Positions 30,927 to 40,337 of a stretch of DNA of 46,131 bases are shown here, one piece after another. The translations under genes and the position numbers were made by a program. Where the stretch lies: positions 1 to 46,131 of the forward strand of contig CBDUMN010000019.1 of assembly GCA_965368335.1 (NCBI GenBank). The letters run 5' to 3'. The first letter of the stretch is position 1. The number at the start of each line of letters is the position of its first letter. Origin of the DNA: CBDUMN01 sp965368335 (lineage in GTDB: Bacteria; Pseudomonadota; Alphaproteobacteria; Rhodospirillales; JAPHRK01). The notes under the pieces were generated by a model, which searched no databases, had not been told where the DNA came from, and worked only from the letters and a program-made list of their open reading frames with translations.

Positions 30927-33031
30927 TGCGTGGGCCAGGTCTGAAATATAAAAGTGGCGCGCCGGGTTATTCACGGCGTCGGCGTTTCTCCACATACAAG
31001 GGGCCGTCATTTGCCCGTATTGGCGAGCAGGCTGGCGCCGTTCCAGCCGTCGCTGCATTCCTTGGAGAAATGGGCCGCAGAATGACCGATGAGGCCCGCG
31101 AGGATCGTGTCAAGAAGGTAACCGAAGAAGCGGGACTAAAAGGAAGCAATGAGGGCTTCGCGGCGGCTGAGAGTGGCGGAGCTCTTCCCTGGCGAGAAGA
31201 TGATACCCTAGCCGCAGATGCCTTCAATCAACAGGCCATGGCGGCTTACATGGCGCGACTTGATGTATCTGTCAACGCGGATATTGGCAAGTTTGCGCAG
31301 CAACATCCAAACGACCCTGCGGCCTTTGAGAAGCGTTTCGACGCCATGGAGAAGGGACTGCTTACGCGTATTCCCAAGGAATACCACATCCCATTGCGCA
31401 TGGAATTGGCTACTCGCAAAGCCAAAAGCCTGGAAGTCATTGCGGGACAGGCACTCAAGGAAGAGGAGGCAGGCAATAACGCGGATCTACTTCGCGCCGC
31501 CGAAGAATCCCGTACCAGGGCAAATGAGCTTTGGCGGGCCGGAAAAGCCGAAGAGGCGGCGCTGGAGGAAAACAAATATCAGGGCTTTATGGCGGCCCGT
31601 TCAGATCTAACGCCGCAGAGGAAGGCGGTTCTTGACTTAGACCGGGAAAATGAAGTGCGCCGGGAAGGGGCCCTTGGCGAGTTCGAGCGCCAGATGCAGG
31701 GCGGCCTTAACAAAGCTGAGGCTTTTATTCGTGAGTTCAAGGGGGCGCATAACTTCGACCCCAACGAGGAAGATGCGTTGGTTAATGAAATGCGGGGGCG
31801 GTTGGCCGATCGCAGGGCGGAACACCGAGTGGCGACCAAGGACGTTCGGAAGAAGGCCAAGGTGGCGATTGACGCGATTTCAAATGGCCGGTCCTTCGAT
31901 GGTTTGGCGGCTGTCAAAGAGCGGGCTGCTGCCCTGGGGGATGAGGAGACGGTTGAATCCTTAGAGATGGCGGAAACTTTGCAACAGGAAGCACGAGCCT
32001 TTGCTAAGGGAACGCACCAGGACATGAAGATCAAGGTGATTGGTCTAAAGGAAAGCGTCTCGACTGCTTACGACAACGCCCGTCTAGACTTGTTCGAACG
32101 GATCGCCCGAAATACCGAGAAAGCCTTGAAAAACGATCCATTGGGCATGGTGGCGGAGCGGGGCGTAACGGTTGTTCCGCAACTGGACCTCACCAACCCC
32201 ATAAACTTGGCTGCTTCGCTTAAGGGGCGAGTTCAAGCCGGGGAATTTGTGGCCGAACGGTATGGCCTGCTGGAAGTCCCGATTTTGCGGCACGGGGAAA
32301 CCGCGGTGCTAAAGCAAGCCCTGGAGACGAGCGACCTAGAAACACGTGGGGCGCTGTTGGGGGCTTTATCAGATGGAACAGGAGATCACCTGCCCTCTGT
32401 CCTTGCGGCGCTTGCAGCCGATAAGCCTGAATACGCCCATGCCGCTGCCATGGCTGAGAAAGGATACGGTAATGCCTCTCGGGTGATCCTTGAAGGAGAA
32501 GAGGTTGCCCGGCTTCAAAAGCAGTATCTTCCCAAGATTGATGGCGGATATCGGGATGCTCTTCAAACTGCACTTCCTCCTATGGCGATGGAGGCTTTCA
32601 CGCCAGAGTTCAGGAGTGGACTCGAGAAAACCGTAAAGGCCGTCTACGCCAAATTATCCTCCGATGTTGAAGATGCCACTAAGGCGCTGGATACGGACAG
32701 GTTGGAAGAGGCCGTCAAAATAGTTACCGGCGGTTTCGTGACTTATGACCGCGATGGCATGTTTTCCAGCAATTTCCAGTCCCTGGCGCCCGTGCCTGGG
32801 ATGTCTAGCGAAGCCTTTACTCGGCTTGTTGATGGCCTTGAAGACAAGGATCTGGGTCAGCCTAAGACGGCGGGAGGTGCAACATTAACGGCCCAGGATA
32901 TCCGCGACCACGTTACCTTTATCGCCCTTGGAAATGGCCTTTATGCGGGACGGGTGGGGGATAAGGACGTTCTAACCGAGAGCGGGCGACGTTGGATCAT
33001 CAATCTTGGCAAACTGGCACAGGGGGAATAG
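30926..33031 (+). CDS. Internal virion protein, T7 gp15-like position
   Basis: A 701-residue largely helical protein with coiled coils (about residues 60-480), in the place of the T7 ejection protein gp15. It starts with a basic, Tyr/Arg-rich tail (YKSGAPGYSRRRRF). No enzymatic motif is seen. It probably forms part of the periplasmic tunnel that DNA crosses. Assignment by order, length and composition. Confidence 0.65.
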   Translation: MRGPGLKYKSGAPGYSRRRRFSTYKGPSFARIGEQAGAVPAVAAFLGEMGRRMTDEAREDRVKKVTEEAGLKGSNEGFAAAESGGALPWREDDTLAADAFNQQAMAAYMARLDVSVNADIGKFAQQHPNDPAAFEKRFDAMEKGLLTRIPKEYHIPLRMELATRKAKSLEVIAGQALKEEEAGNNADLLRAAEESRTRANELWRAGKAEEAALEENKYQGFMAARSDLTPQRKAVLDLDRENEVRREGALGEFERQMQGGLNKAEAFIREFKGAHNFDPNEEDALVNEMRGRLADRRAEHRVATKDVRKKAKVAIDAISNGRSFDGLAAVKERAAALGDEETVESLEMAETLQQEARAFAKGTHQDMKIKVIGLKESVSTAYDNARLDLFERIARNTEKALKNDPLGMVAERGVTVVPQLDLTNPINLAASLKGRVQAGEFVAERYGLLEVPILRHGETAVLKQALETSDLETRGALLGALSDGTGDHLPSVLAALAADKPEYAHAAAMAEKGYGNASRVILEGEEVARLQKQYLPKIDGGYRDALQTALPPMAMEAFTPEFRSGLEKTVKAVYAKLSSDVEDATKALDTDRLEEAVKIVTGGFVTYDRDGMFSSNFQSLAPVPGMSSEAFTRLVDGLEDKDLGQPKTAGGATLTAQDIRDHVTFIALGNGLYAGRVGDKDVLTESGRRWIINLGKLAQGE

Positions 33032-33034
33032 GCG

Positions 33035-35521
33035 ATGTTCGTTTCCTCCAAAGACACCAGGGATTTTGACCGGAACATTAAGCCGCTAGGCAGTTTTAAA
33101 ACCTTCGGCGACCGCTTCCGTGAGGCCTGGGAAAGCAGTCGTTATGAAGACCTGAGTGATAGCCGCCACCGGGCTCTGGTCGGCAAGTACGATTCCTATA
33201 TTGCAGAGATCGAGGAAGCTACTGGCGAGCGGCTGCACAATCCATACTTGGAAAGTCACAAGCAGACGAAACGCGCTTCTGACTACATGGTCGAGATTGA
33301 CCGGCGCCGTGCTGCGGGAAAAGGCTACAGTGATCTGATCGAGGCCGCGCAGAAAGAGAAGCGAGTTTTTGAAAAGCGCCTGGAGTCCCTTCGCAAGGAA
33401 TATCCAGACCTTCCCATCAAGTCGGAAGATGACTTCCTGAAAGAGATTGCCTCAGAAGCCAAGGCGCTGCGAGAAAAGCTCAACAAGGGTGAGGACATCG
33501 GATACGCCGGATTAGGACGTTTTTTTGGTTCTACATCCGCCCTTATGACCGATCCGATCAATATAGCCTCTCTGGCTATCGGTGGCGCACCGGTCAATGC
33601 AGCCGCGCGGACTATAACCGAAGCTTTGAAGCGAGCTGGTCAGGTGGCAATGAGAGAGGGCGTGATCGGCATGGGCTCGGAAGCCATGATCCAGGCACCA
33701 GTGGGTGATTTTAAAGAAGAGATCAACAGCCCCTATACCTTGCAAGACGCGCTGGCCAACATTGCTTCGGCTGGCGTTGGGGCGGCGGGACTGACTGGTC
33801 TTGCCGATCTGGCAGGGCAGGGGGTGGGCGGGTTGCTCAGGGCTTATCGTAAGTCCCGCGAAGCTGGCGTGATCAACCCAGACCGTGAGCTGGAAGCGGC
33901 TGAGACGGTTTTGAAAGAAGCTGTCGATCACATGGAAAGTTCGCCCTTCGGGACGACCGCTCGGGGAGGGGAGATGCACGATGCCGCCATGACAAAAGCA
34001 TTTGATGATATAGCCCATGATCGTCCCGTCGATGTGGAAGACATTATTCGGGACGAATTGCCCAGCAAAAAGCCTGATTCTGAAATAAGGGAAGCGGTTA
34101 AATCAGATTCCGGGGAAAAGTTGAAACAAGGCTTTGAGCCGCAGTCACTATTCGAGCTTCCCACAAAACCTTCTCATAAGCCTCGTGACGCCATCCAGAC
34201 TATCAAGGAACTGGGTGGTCTTAAGCCGTCGGGCGAAACAAGGGCTATGGATCTTCACCGCTTGCGCCGCGGGTTGGTCCGAAAGGATGGGAAAACGCTC
34301 CATGAGGTTCGGGAAACCATGGAGGAAATGGGCTGGCTTGAAGAAGGTTCAGCCGATAATGATGTCTATGACCTGATTGCAGATGCCTTAGATGGAAACG
34401 CTGCAGGTCGTCACCACCCGGAAGATTTTGACCTTGCCCTAGACTGGGAGGCCTACCATGCCCAGACCGGCAATGCGGAAGGGCTGACCAAGGCCGCGGA
34501 AGAGCTGCACAAGGCGGTTGCTGATCGAGGCGAAACCTTGGACCCGGTTGAAGCCCGTGCCGCTGCTCGAAAAATGACCGAAGAAGGCGTCGATGCCGAA
34601 GACGCATTGGACGATATTCTGGAAGCCCGAGCCGTTCAATCGGTCGATGGCGGCCTGGATTTCGACATGCCGGCACTTGAGCCTTTGATTGCTGAGGTTG
34701 GACGGGTAGCCGATACCGGTTGGAATCGAGGGGGCGACCGTGTTTCCCGACGGCCTGAATACGCCTATCTGGGCAAAACAACGCAGGCCACAGCGTCAAA
34801 GATCAACGGGGCGTCGGCAAAGGACTTTGATGCCAACGGGGCGACTTTTGCTGTTGTCGAAGATCGTGTGGTCCACACCAAAAACAACCACGGGACACCG
34901 GCAACGGAAGAAGCGCGTGGCCAGATTGCCGTCACTCAAGAAGACTTTGAATTGGTCCCTCTTGTCTTCTATCAGCCTGACAATATTAAGCCCGCAAGGA
35001 TGATCGGCAGAAATGCTTCTCGAGCTCAAGAGCACGTCGATTTTGTAAAGGAAATCGGTGGGGTCGAATACTGGGTTACAGCTGAATTACGCGATGCGAC
35101 GAAAAGGCGCCCCAAGGCTGTTCTTTTCAAGACGCTGATCAAGAAACCCGCTCAAAATAAAAGCCAGTCCCTCAACGGTGCTCCGATGTCCGCGAATGCG
35201 TCCCCAGAGCCTAACGTCCGAAGCGTTCCGGAGGTGACTGGCTTCAAGAACAGTATAGGCCGAAGCGCTCCTGGAGACAAGAAAATCACATCTCTGATGG
35301 ATGGCACACCGGAAGCCGACGAAGCGCTGGATAAGGCGCTCTCCGACGCCTTGGGCCACCTTGGAGACGACGTGGAATATCTTGAAGTCCCAATTCCCGG
35401 AATGATCAACGAAGAAACCGGTGGATCGGTGACGAAGCCCCTCAAGGAATTACTGGAAGAAGCCGACGAGTTTGAAGAAAACGCCCGGCTCTTTAGCCTT
35501 TGCGTGAAAGGGGACGACTGA
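33035..35521 (+). CDS. Large ejection protein with a C-terminal toxin-like nuclease-fold domain
   Basis: An 828-residue protein, third in the ejection cluster. Residues 1-300 are helical with a hydrophobic Ala/Gly-rich region (about 155-270). The middle holds IKELGGLKPSGETRAMDLHRL and LVRKDGKTLHEVRETMEEMG, a segment common in phage internal and MuF-type proteins. Residues about 605-705 contain VVEDRVVHTKNNHG, IAVTQEDFELVPLVFYQPDN and a VEYWVTAELRDATKRRP strand, the pattern of the Barnase-EndoU-ColicinE5/RelE-type (PBECR) domain of phage-borne toxins. It may enter the host with the DNA. The nuclease call is by pattern. Confidence 0.6.
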   Translation: MFVSSKDTRDFDRNIKPLGSFKTFGDRFREAWESSRYEDLSDSRHRALVGKYDSYIAEIEEATGERLHNPYLESHKQTKRASDYMVEIDRRRAAGKGYSDLIEAAQKEKRVFEKRLESLRKEYPDLPIKSEDDFLKEIASEAKALREKLNKGEDIGYAGLGRFFGSTSALMTDPINIASLAIGGAPVNAAARTITEALKRAGQVAMREGVIGMGSEAMIQAPVGDFKEEINSPYTLQDALANIASAGVGAAGLTGLADLAGQGVGGLLRAYRKSREAGVINPDRELEAAETVLKEAVDHMESSPFGTTARGGEMHDAAMTKAFDDIAHDRPVDVEDIIRDELPSKKPDSEIREAVKSDSGEKLKQGFEPQSLFELPTKPSHKPRDAIQTIKELGGLKPSGETRAMDLHRLRRGLVRKDGKTLHEVRETMEEMGWLEEGSADNDVYDLIADALDGNAAGRHHPEDFDLALDWEAYHAQTGNAEGLTKAAEELHKAVADRGETLDPVEARAAARKMTEEGVDAEDALDDILEARAVQSVDGGLDFDMPALEPLIAEVGRVADTGWNRGGDRVSRRPEYAYLGKTTQATASKINGASAKDFDANGATFAVVEDRVVHTKNNHGTPATEEARGQIAVTQEDFELVPLVFYQPDNIKPARMIGRNASRAQEHVDFVKEIGGVEYWVTAELRDATKRRPKAVLFKTLIKKPAQNKSQSLNGAPMSANASPEPNVRSVPEVTGFKNSIGRSAPGDKKITSLMDGTPEADEALDKALSDALGHLGDDVEYLEVPIPGMINEETGGSVTKPLKELLEEADEFEENARLFSLCVKGDD

Positions 35522-38064
35522 TGAGCGCGGCTAAGGAATTCGCAGTTTGCCTCAATGGGGCCGTTTCTGAAGGTCTAATCGACCGCCAGGACGCCGAACA
35601 TCTCTACAAAGAGTATGAAAACGCCCGGGACCGTCATGCTGATCGGGTGACCATGACTGAAGCGGAACGTAAAGCTGCAGCTGAAATCGTCGAGCGGATG
35701 ACCAAGGATGCGGAGCGGAAAAAGCGCCTGGCCAAGCTTCATTCGTTTTATGTCGCTGAGATCGTGGGACGGGCTGAGCAGCACGAGAAGGGTTTCACGG
35801 CCGGTGTTATTTCCCATCTGGTTCGAGACATCTGGGAAAAGGCCGATCACTCCAATGCTGAAGCCAGGGTCCGTACCATTACCGGCGAACTGCACCGAAT
35901 GTTCGGAGACGGGATTGCCGCTTATCGCCCCAAGTATGGTGGCGCCGTGCAGGATAAGGCTGGGCTAAACGATTTCATTAAGGAGCTCTTCGGCGAAGAG
36001 ACCGGTGATGCGACTGCCAGAGCAGCCGCCAAAGCTTGGCAGGAAACGTCCGAATATGCCCGAACCAGATTCAACAACGCTGGTGGTGATATCAAGAAGC
36101 GCCATGACTGGTTCCTGCCCAACAGTCACGATGGCAAGCGTATCCGGAAAGGGAATGCTCTCCAGTGGGCTCGCTTTGTTGAAGACCTCAACTTTGAAAT
36201 TCGTGATCCGGATACGGGGAAGGTTCTCCCAAAAGATCAAGAGAGAGAAGCGCTGCTCGGGATGTTCGAGACCATCTCAACGGATGGTTTCAATGGCTTT
36301 AAAGGCGGAGTGTTCGCCGGCAGGAAGCTTGCCAATAAGCGGGCGGATCCTCGGCTTCTCCAATTCAAGGACGCTGATTCCTGGCTCAAGTACAACGAGG
36401 TGATGGGCGGCAATGAAATCTTTGGCCTGGTCGTTCGTCACATCGAGGGGCTGTCCAGGGATATCGGCCTTCTGGAAACTTTGGGCCCCAGTCCGGATAC
36501 GATGATCCGGTATCTCCATGGATTGGCGGAAAGCAAAGAGAAGCTTGGCGGTATTGAAGGTTATCTGGACGCCTACATCCCTAAAAGCAAAGGTGAACAG
36601 GTCAAGGAAGCTGCAAAGGATGCTTTGAAGACCGGGCGACCGGATCAACTGGCGAAACGTTTTGTCGAGCGGCCTCAGGTGATCCTCGATGTCTATGAAG
36701 TTCTGACCGGTCGGGTTTCCAATCCCGTGAGTGAATTGGCGGCCAAATTCTTTGGCGGGGTGCGCAACGTATTGTCCATGGCTCACTTGGGCAGGGCGCC
36801 ACTCTCGGCAATCTCTGATTTGAAGTTTCTCCAGCATACGTCCTCGTGGAATGGCCTGGAGGCTTCCAAAGTGCTGAAGCGCCAGATGAGCTTCCTCAAC
36901 CCGAGGAACGCTGAAGGCAGAGCCTTTGCTGCTCGTTCCGGTCTTATCGCCGAGGCTTGGGTTTCCAAAGCGATTTCGGTCAAACGTTACCAGGACGAAT
37001 TGGTCGGCGATGGATGGACGGCGGCCATGGCGGATACCTTCCATCGGGTAACAGGACTTACACCGTGGACGCAGGCTGGTCGATGGGCATTTGGTCTGGA
37101 GTTCTTCGGTATGCTTGCCGATCAGTCAGGGAAAGCATTCGGTGAGCTGCCGTCGCCGATCAGGCGTGCTTTCAAGCGTTACGGAATTAAAGAGCGCTAC
37201 TGGGATGCGGCTAGACAATTTGCGTCGCAGGATTTCAAGGGTGCGCGGTTTATGGACCCTGCCGGAATGGCTAAATCTGATGACGACACCCTTCGTGAGG
37301 CAGGCCGCCGGCTGCATGAAATGGTTCTGACCGAGACTGATTTTGCGGTCCCTAGCCCAGATGCCCGGGTGCAGGCGGCCTTGAGCCAAGGACAGCGTCG
37401 TGGATCTTTGCCTGGTGAGTTCTGGCGTTCGAGCATGATGTACAAATCCTTCCCGATCACCGTGATGATCACCCACCTCATGCGGGGTGGGCTCCAGGAA
37501 GGACCAAAAGCAAAGGCGGTTTACCTCGCTGATTTGATGATCGGCCTCACTGTCATGGGCGGTGTTGTGCTCCAGCTCAAGGATATGGGCATGGGCAAAG
37601 ACCCGAGGGATATGAGCGAGACTGAGTTTTGGCAGGAATCCTTCTTCCAGGGCGGAGGGCTTGGAATTTTTGGTGACTTCGTTCGAGCGGGACTTTCTCG
37701 AAAAGATAAAGATTTGGTGGATCAGTTGTTAGGACCTGGTGTCGGACTTCTTCATGACACGGTTCGGCTTACCTCTAGCAACCTGCGTCAGCTCTATGAT
37801 GGGCATGAAACCAAGTTTGCTGGGGAGTTGGTCCGCTATGGCCAGAGATACACCCCTTACACCACGCTTTGGTATACGCGCCTTGCCACTGATCGGTTGA
37901 TCTGGAACCGCCTTCAGCAAATGGCTGATCCCAATTACAGCGCTTCATTCGGGAGAATGGAAAGCCGTGCAAGGGAACGCGGGCAGGAGTTCTGGTGGAG
38001 CCCGCGAAAAGCTTCCCCTGGCCGCGTCCCTGATCTGGGCAAAGCATGGGAGGTTGGGCCGTGA
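35521..38064 (+). CDS. Large internal virion/ejection protein
   Basis: An 847-residue helical protein, last and largest of the ejection cluster, in the place of T7 gp16. The N-terminal half is coiled coil with HDWFLPNSHDGKRIRKGNAL and VFAGRKLANKRADPRLLQFK, sequences of a type seen in podoviral and N4-like internal proteins. A hydrophobic stretch lies near 660-690 (LADLMIGLTVMGGVVLQLKD). No transglycosylase motif is evident. I chose the ATG at 35521 (TGATG overlap). The stop overlaps the next gene by GTGA. Confidence 0.7.
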   Translation: MSAAKEFAVCLNGAVSEGLIDRQDAEHLYKEYENARDRHADRVTMTEAERKAAAEIVERMTKDAERKKRLAKLHSFYVAEIVGRAEQHEKGFTAGVISHLVRDIWEKADHSNAEARVRTITGELHRMFGDGIAAYRPKYGGAVQDKAGLNDFIKELFGEETGDATARAAAKAWQETSEYARTRFNNAGGDIKKRHDWFLPNSHDGKRIRKGNALQWARFVEDLNFEIRDPDTGKVLPKDQEREALLGMFETISTDGFNGFKGGVFAGRKLANKRADPRLLQFKDADSWLKYNEVMGGNEIFGLVVRHIEGLSRDIGLLETLGPSPDTMIRYLHGLAESKEKLGGIEGYLDAYIPKSKGEQVKEAAKDALKTGRPDQLAKRFVERPQVILDVYEVLTGRVSNPVSELAAKFFGGVRNVLSMAHLGRAPLSAISDLKFLQHTSSWNGLEASKVLKRQMSFLNPRNAEGRAFAARSGLIAEAWVSKAISVKRYQDELVGDGWTAAMADTFHRVTGLTPWTQAGRWAFGLEFFGMLADQSGKAFGELPSPIRRAFKRYGIKERYWDAARQFASQDFKGARFMDPAGMAKSDDDTLREAGRRLHEMVLTETDFAVPSPDARVQAALSQGQRRGSLPGEFWRSSMMYKSFPITVMITHLMRGGLQEGPKAKAVYLADLMIGLTVMGGVVLQLKDMGMGKDPRDMSETEFWQESFFQGGGLGIFGDFVRAGLSRKDKDLVDQLLGPGVGLLHDTVRLTSSNLRQLYDGHETKFAGELVRYGQRYTPYTTLWYTRLATDRLIWNRLQQMADPNYSASFGRMESRARERGQEFWWSPRKASPGRVPDLGKAWEVGP

Positions 38065-38696
38065 CCAAACGGTGGTCCATATCGGAAGACCGTTATCTTG
38101 CTCGAGCGGCAGCGGCGGGCCAGCCCTACAGCGATATCGCTGCTCACCTTGATCGAACGCGCCCGGCTATCAAGTTTCGGGTGCGCAAACTTAAGGAAGC
38201 TGGTGTGTTGCGGAAAATTGATGCGTGGCGCCTCGATTCTCGTTTTGTGGATGGCTGCTTATTGCCGGTCTCTCGCTGGGAGGTGGCTGACCTGCAGCTA
38301 ATTGACGAGATGCATCGTGAGGTTTGGCAACGGTGGGCCGATACCCATTCCGAATGGAGCGAAGAGGAGGTGGAGACCCTGATCCGTGAGTATGAGGCCG
38401 GTCTCTCGATTGGGGAAATTACGATGAAGCTAGGTGGTAAGCGAACGGCGAGGGCTGTTTCTGGGAAACTTGTGGTCCTACGGCAGGAGGGCCGAGTGGG
38501 GCAAAGAGTTGATAGTCCGCCGTTTGAAGGGGGGGAGCGTCCTACTTGGGGAGAGAGGGAAACCCTGGTTTTGGAGTATCTCTCTGAAAAGCGTGTCCCT
38601 TATGACCTTATCGCTTTTGTGCTGGACCGTTCGTTTGACGAGGTTTGGGGGAAAGTACGCAGACAGAGAAGGAGACCGATTCATGCTCATGTATGA
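38061..38696 (+). CDS. Triple HTH (Myb/GcrA-like) protein
   Basis: A 211-residue protein with three HTH-like units: WSISEDRYLARAAAAGQPYS then DRTRPAIKFRVRKL; EWSEEEVETLIREYEAGLSI then TARAVSGKLVVLRQ; and TWGERETLVLEYLSEKRVPY. Each starts with Trp plus an acidic helix, as in SANT/Myb and GcrA DNA-binding units. It starts with GTG at 38061, overlapping the previous stop. A DNA-binding protein at the end of the virion operon could be a late regulator or a DNA-ejection factor. Function unknown. Confidence 0.6.
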   Translation: MTKRWSISEDRYLARAAAAGQPYSDIAAHLDRTRPAIKFRVRKLKEAGVLRKIDAWRLDSRFVDGCLLPVSRWEVADLQLIDEMHREVWQRWADTHSEWSEEEVETLIREYEAGLSIGEITMKLGGKRTARAVSGKLVVLRQEGRVGQRVDSPPFEGGERPTWGERETLVLEYLSEKRVPYDLIAFVLDRSFDEVWGKVRRQRRRPIHAHV

Positions 38697-39300
38697 CAAC
38701 GATGGAATGAAAAAACTCTACAAGTCACGCTCTCGGGTGTCCTTACCTGATGGATTGATCATTTTGAACGCCAAGCCGGACCCGGAGATTGGGTTGTTTG
38801 ATTATGTGGAGCAAGGGCCGAAACGCCCACGCCCCGGCAAACGCCTTCAGGTCACCGAACATAACGACGGCTACAACTACACCGTCACCCGAACCGAGGT
38901 CGACGACCCCGACTTCGACTTGGCGGGGTACTTTGAGGGGCGGAAGGATCAGGCCTGCAAGCGTATCGATCAGCAGGCCGAGCAAATCCGCCTTCAATAC
39001 ATCACAGACGGCGCAGGGCAGGCCATGACCTACCGAGAAAAGCTCGAAGAAGCGAAGGCTCTGCAAAATGACGCCGCGCCCGATCCGGCAGGCTACCCCC
39101 TGCTTTCTGCCGAGGTTGGCGTTACCGGCGCTGATCTCCAGGCCGTAGCCGATGTGATCTTGGCCCAGGCAGTGGCGTGGCGGCCTATTGCTGCGGCGAT
39201 TGAAGCTGCGCGCATGGGAGCGAAAAAGGCAATCAACGCAGCGACTACAGAAACCGAAATTCAAGCCGCAGAAAACGCGGTCGTTTGGCCCGGGGAGTAA
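38683..39300 (+). CDS. Phage protein with DUF4376-like C-terminal region
   Basis: A 205-residue protein. The C-terminal half has the pattern of phage proteins near lysis genes or tail fibres: RIDQQAEQIRLQYITDGAGQ, AMTYREKLEEA, YPLLSAEVGVTGADLQAVAD and a final AAENAVVWPGE. The N-terminal half is beta-like and acidic. AAGGAG precedes the ATG at 38683. It may be a tail-fibre or spike component, since no other fibre gene is visible; uncertain. Confidence 0.55.
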   Translation: MLMYDNDGMKKLYKSRSRVSLPDGLIILNAKPDPEIGLFDYVEQGPKRPRPGKRLQVTEHNDGYNYTVTRTEVDDPDFDLAGYFEGRKDQACKRIDQQAEQIRLQYITDGAGQAMTYREKLEEAKALQNDAAPDPAGYPLLSAEVGVTGADLQAVADVILAQAVAWRPIAAAIEAARMGAKKAINAATTETEIQAAENAVVWPGE

Positions 39301-39301
39301 A

Positions 39302-39541
39302 ATGAGTTTGAACGAGCAAATCCACCACGTTTCTCAGGAAACCATCGGCAAGGCTGCCGTAGGTGTTGGGGCAGGCGGTTCTGTAATCCAAGCTTGGACC
39401 GAATACGCGAACTTGTTTGTTGCTGTGGGAAACGGCGCTTTGGTTTTGGCTGGTGGTTATTTGATGGTGCTCAAAATCAGGCAGCAGAAAGCCGAGAAAC
39501 GGGCCGCCCAAGAAGCCCTATGTGATGAAAGGGAGGGGTAA
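39302..39541 (+). CDS. Small membrane protein, holin candidate
   Basis: A 79-residue protein with one or two hydrophobic stretches (GKAAVGVGAGGSVIQAW; YANLFVAVGNGALVLAGGYL) and a charged tail KIRQQKAEKRAAQEA. Size, charge and position directly before the endolysin fit a class II-type holin. Confidence 0.65.
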   Translation: MSLNEQIHHVSQETIGKAAVGVGAGGSVIQAWTEYANLFVAVGNGALVLAGGYLMVLKIRQQKAEKRAAQEALCDEREG

Positions 39542-39545
39542 AGTT

Positions 39546-39956
39546 ATGAACATGAATACGCTTTTGCACAGCATCAAGCAGGCAGAGGGTCTGCGGCTCA
39601 AGCCCTACCGCTGTACGGAGGACAAGCTGACAATTGGCTATGGGCGAAACCTCGAAGACGTTGGCCTTAGCTCTATCGAGGCAGAATATCTTTTGGAAAA
39701 CGACATTGGTCAATCAATGATCGATCTCGACAACGCCTTGCCGTGGTGGCGTGACCTATCGGATATCCGTCAAGAGGCTCTGGTTGAGATGTGTTTCAAC
39801 ATGGGGCTGCCGACGCTGCTTGAGTTCGAAAATATGCTGGCCGCCCTGGAAACTGGTCAGTACGCCAAAGCTTCGGAGGAAGCGCTTGATAGCAAATGGG
39901 CTCGCCAAGTCGGTGATCGCGCCCTACGCATCGCCAATATGATAAGGGAGGGGTGA
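39546..39956 (+). CDS. GH24 endolysin (phage lysozyme)
   Basis: A 136-residue T4-type lysozyme that cleaves peptidoglycan glycan strands. The active-site motif is Glu14 in KQAEGLRLKP, Cys23 at the usual Asp place and Thr29 in DKLTIGYG, the E-8x-(D/C)-5x-T pattern of phage endolysins. The rest matches GH24: ALVEMCFNMGLPTLLEFENM and SKWARQVGDRALRIANMI. No signal or SAR sequence, so it depends on a holin. Confidence 0.93.
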   Translation: MNMNTLLHSIKQAEGLRLKPYRCTEDKLTIGYGRNLEDVGLSSIEAEYLLENDIGQSMIDLDNALPWWRDLSDIRQEALVEMCFNMGLPTLLEFENMLAALETGQYAKASEEALDSKWARQVGDRALRIANMIREG

Positions 39957-39959
39957 GAA

Positions 39960-40337
39960 ATGCTCACGCTACTTGGGCCCGTTGTGTCTGGTGTTTTTGG
40001 CCTAATCGACAAATCAATTGAAGACAAGGACGAGGCAGCGAAAATCAAGGCCAGAATGCAAGAGATGATCCTTACCGGCAAGATGAAGGAAATCGAGGCG
40101 GCGGCGAATACCATCATGGCCGAGGCTAACGGTGAATCCTGGCTTCAACGAAACTGGCGGCCCTTGCTGATGGTGCTGTTCGGCCTGATCGTCGCCAACA
40201 ACTACCTGCTCGCCCCCTACGGCGTCGGCCAGCAGCTCGACCTGCCGCCGGACATGTGGGACCTGCTCAAAATCGGTGTCGGTGGCTATGTGGTTGGCCG
40301 GTCTGTTGAGAAAGGGGTGAAGGTTTGGAAACGATGA
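39960..40337 (+). CDS. GTA_holin_3TM-type holin
   Basis: A 125-residue protein with the 3TM holin pattern found in gene-transfer agents and alphaproteobacterial phages: ESWLQRNWRPLLMVLFGLIV, then a central loop with LPPDMWDLL and KIGVGGYVVGRSVEKGVKVW. An amphipathic N-terminal helix precedes the membrane part. It follows the endolysin by 3 bases, so one of the two membrane proteins here is the holin and the other perhaps an antiholin or accessory. Confidence 0.8.
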   Translation: MLTLLGPVVSGVFGLIDKSIEDKDEAAKIKARMQEMILTGKMKEIEAAANTIMAEANGESWLQRNWRPLLMVLFGLIVANNYLLAPYGVGQQLDLPPDMWDLLKIGVGGYVVGRSVEKGVKVWKR

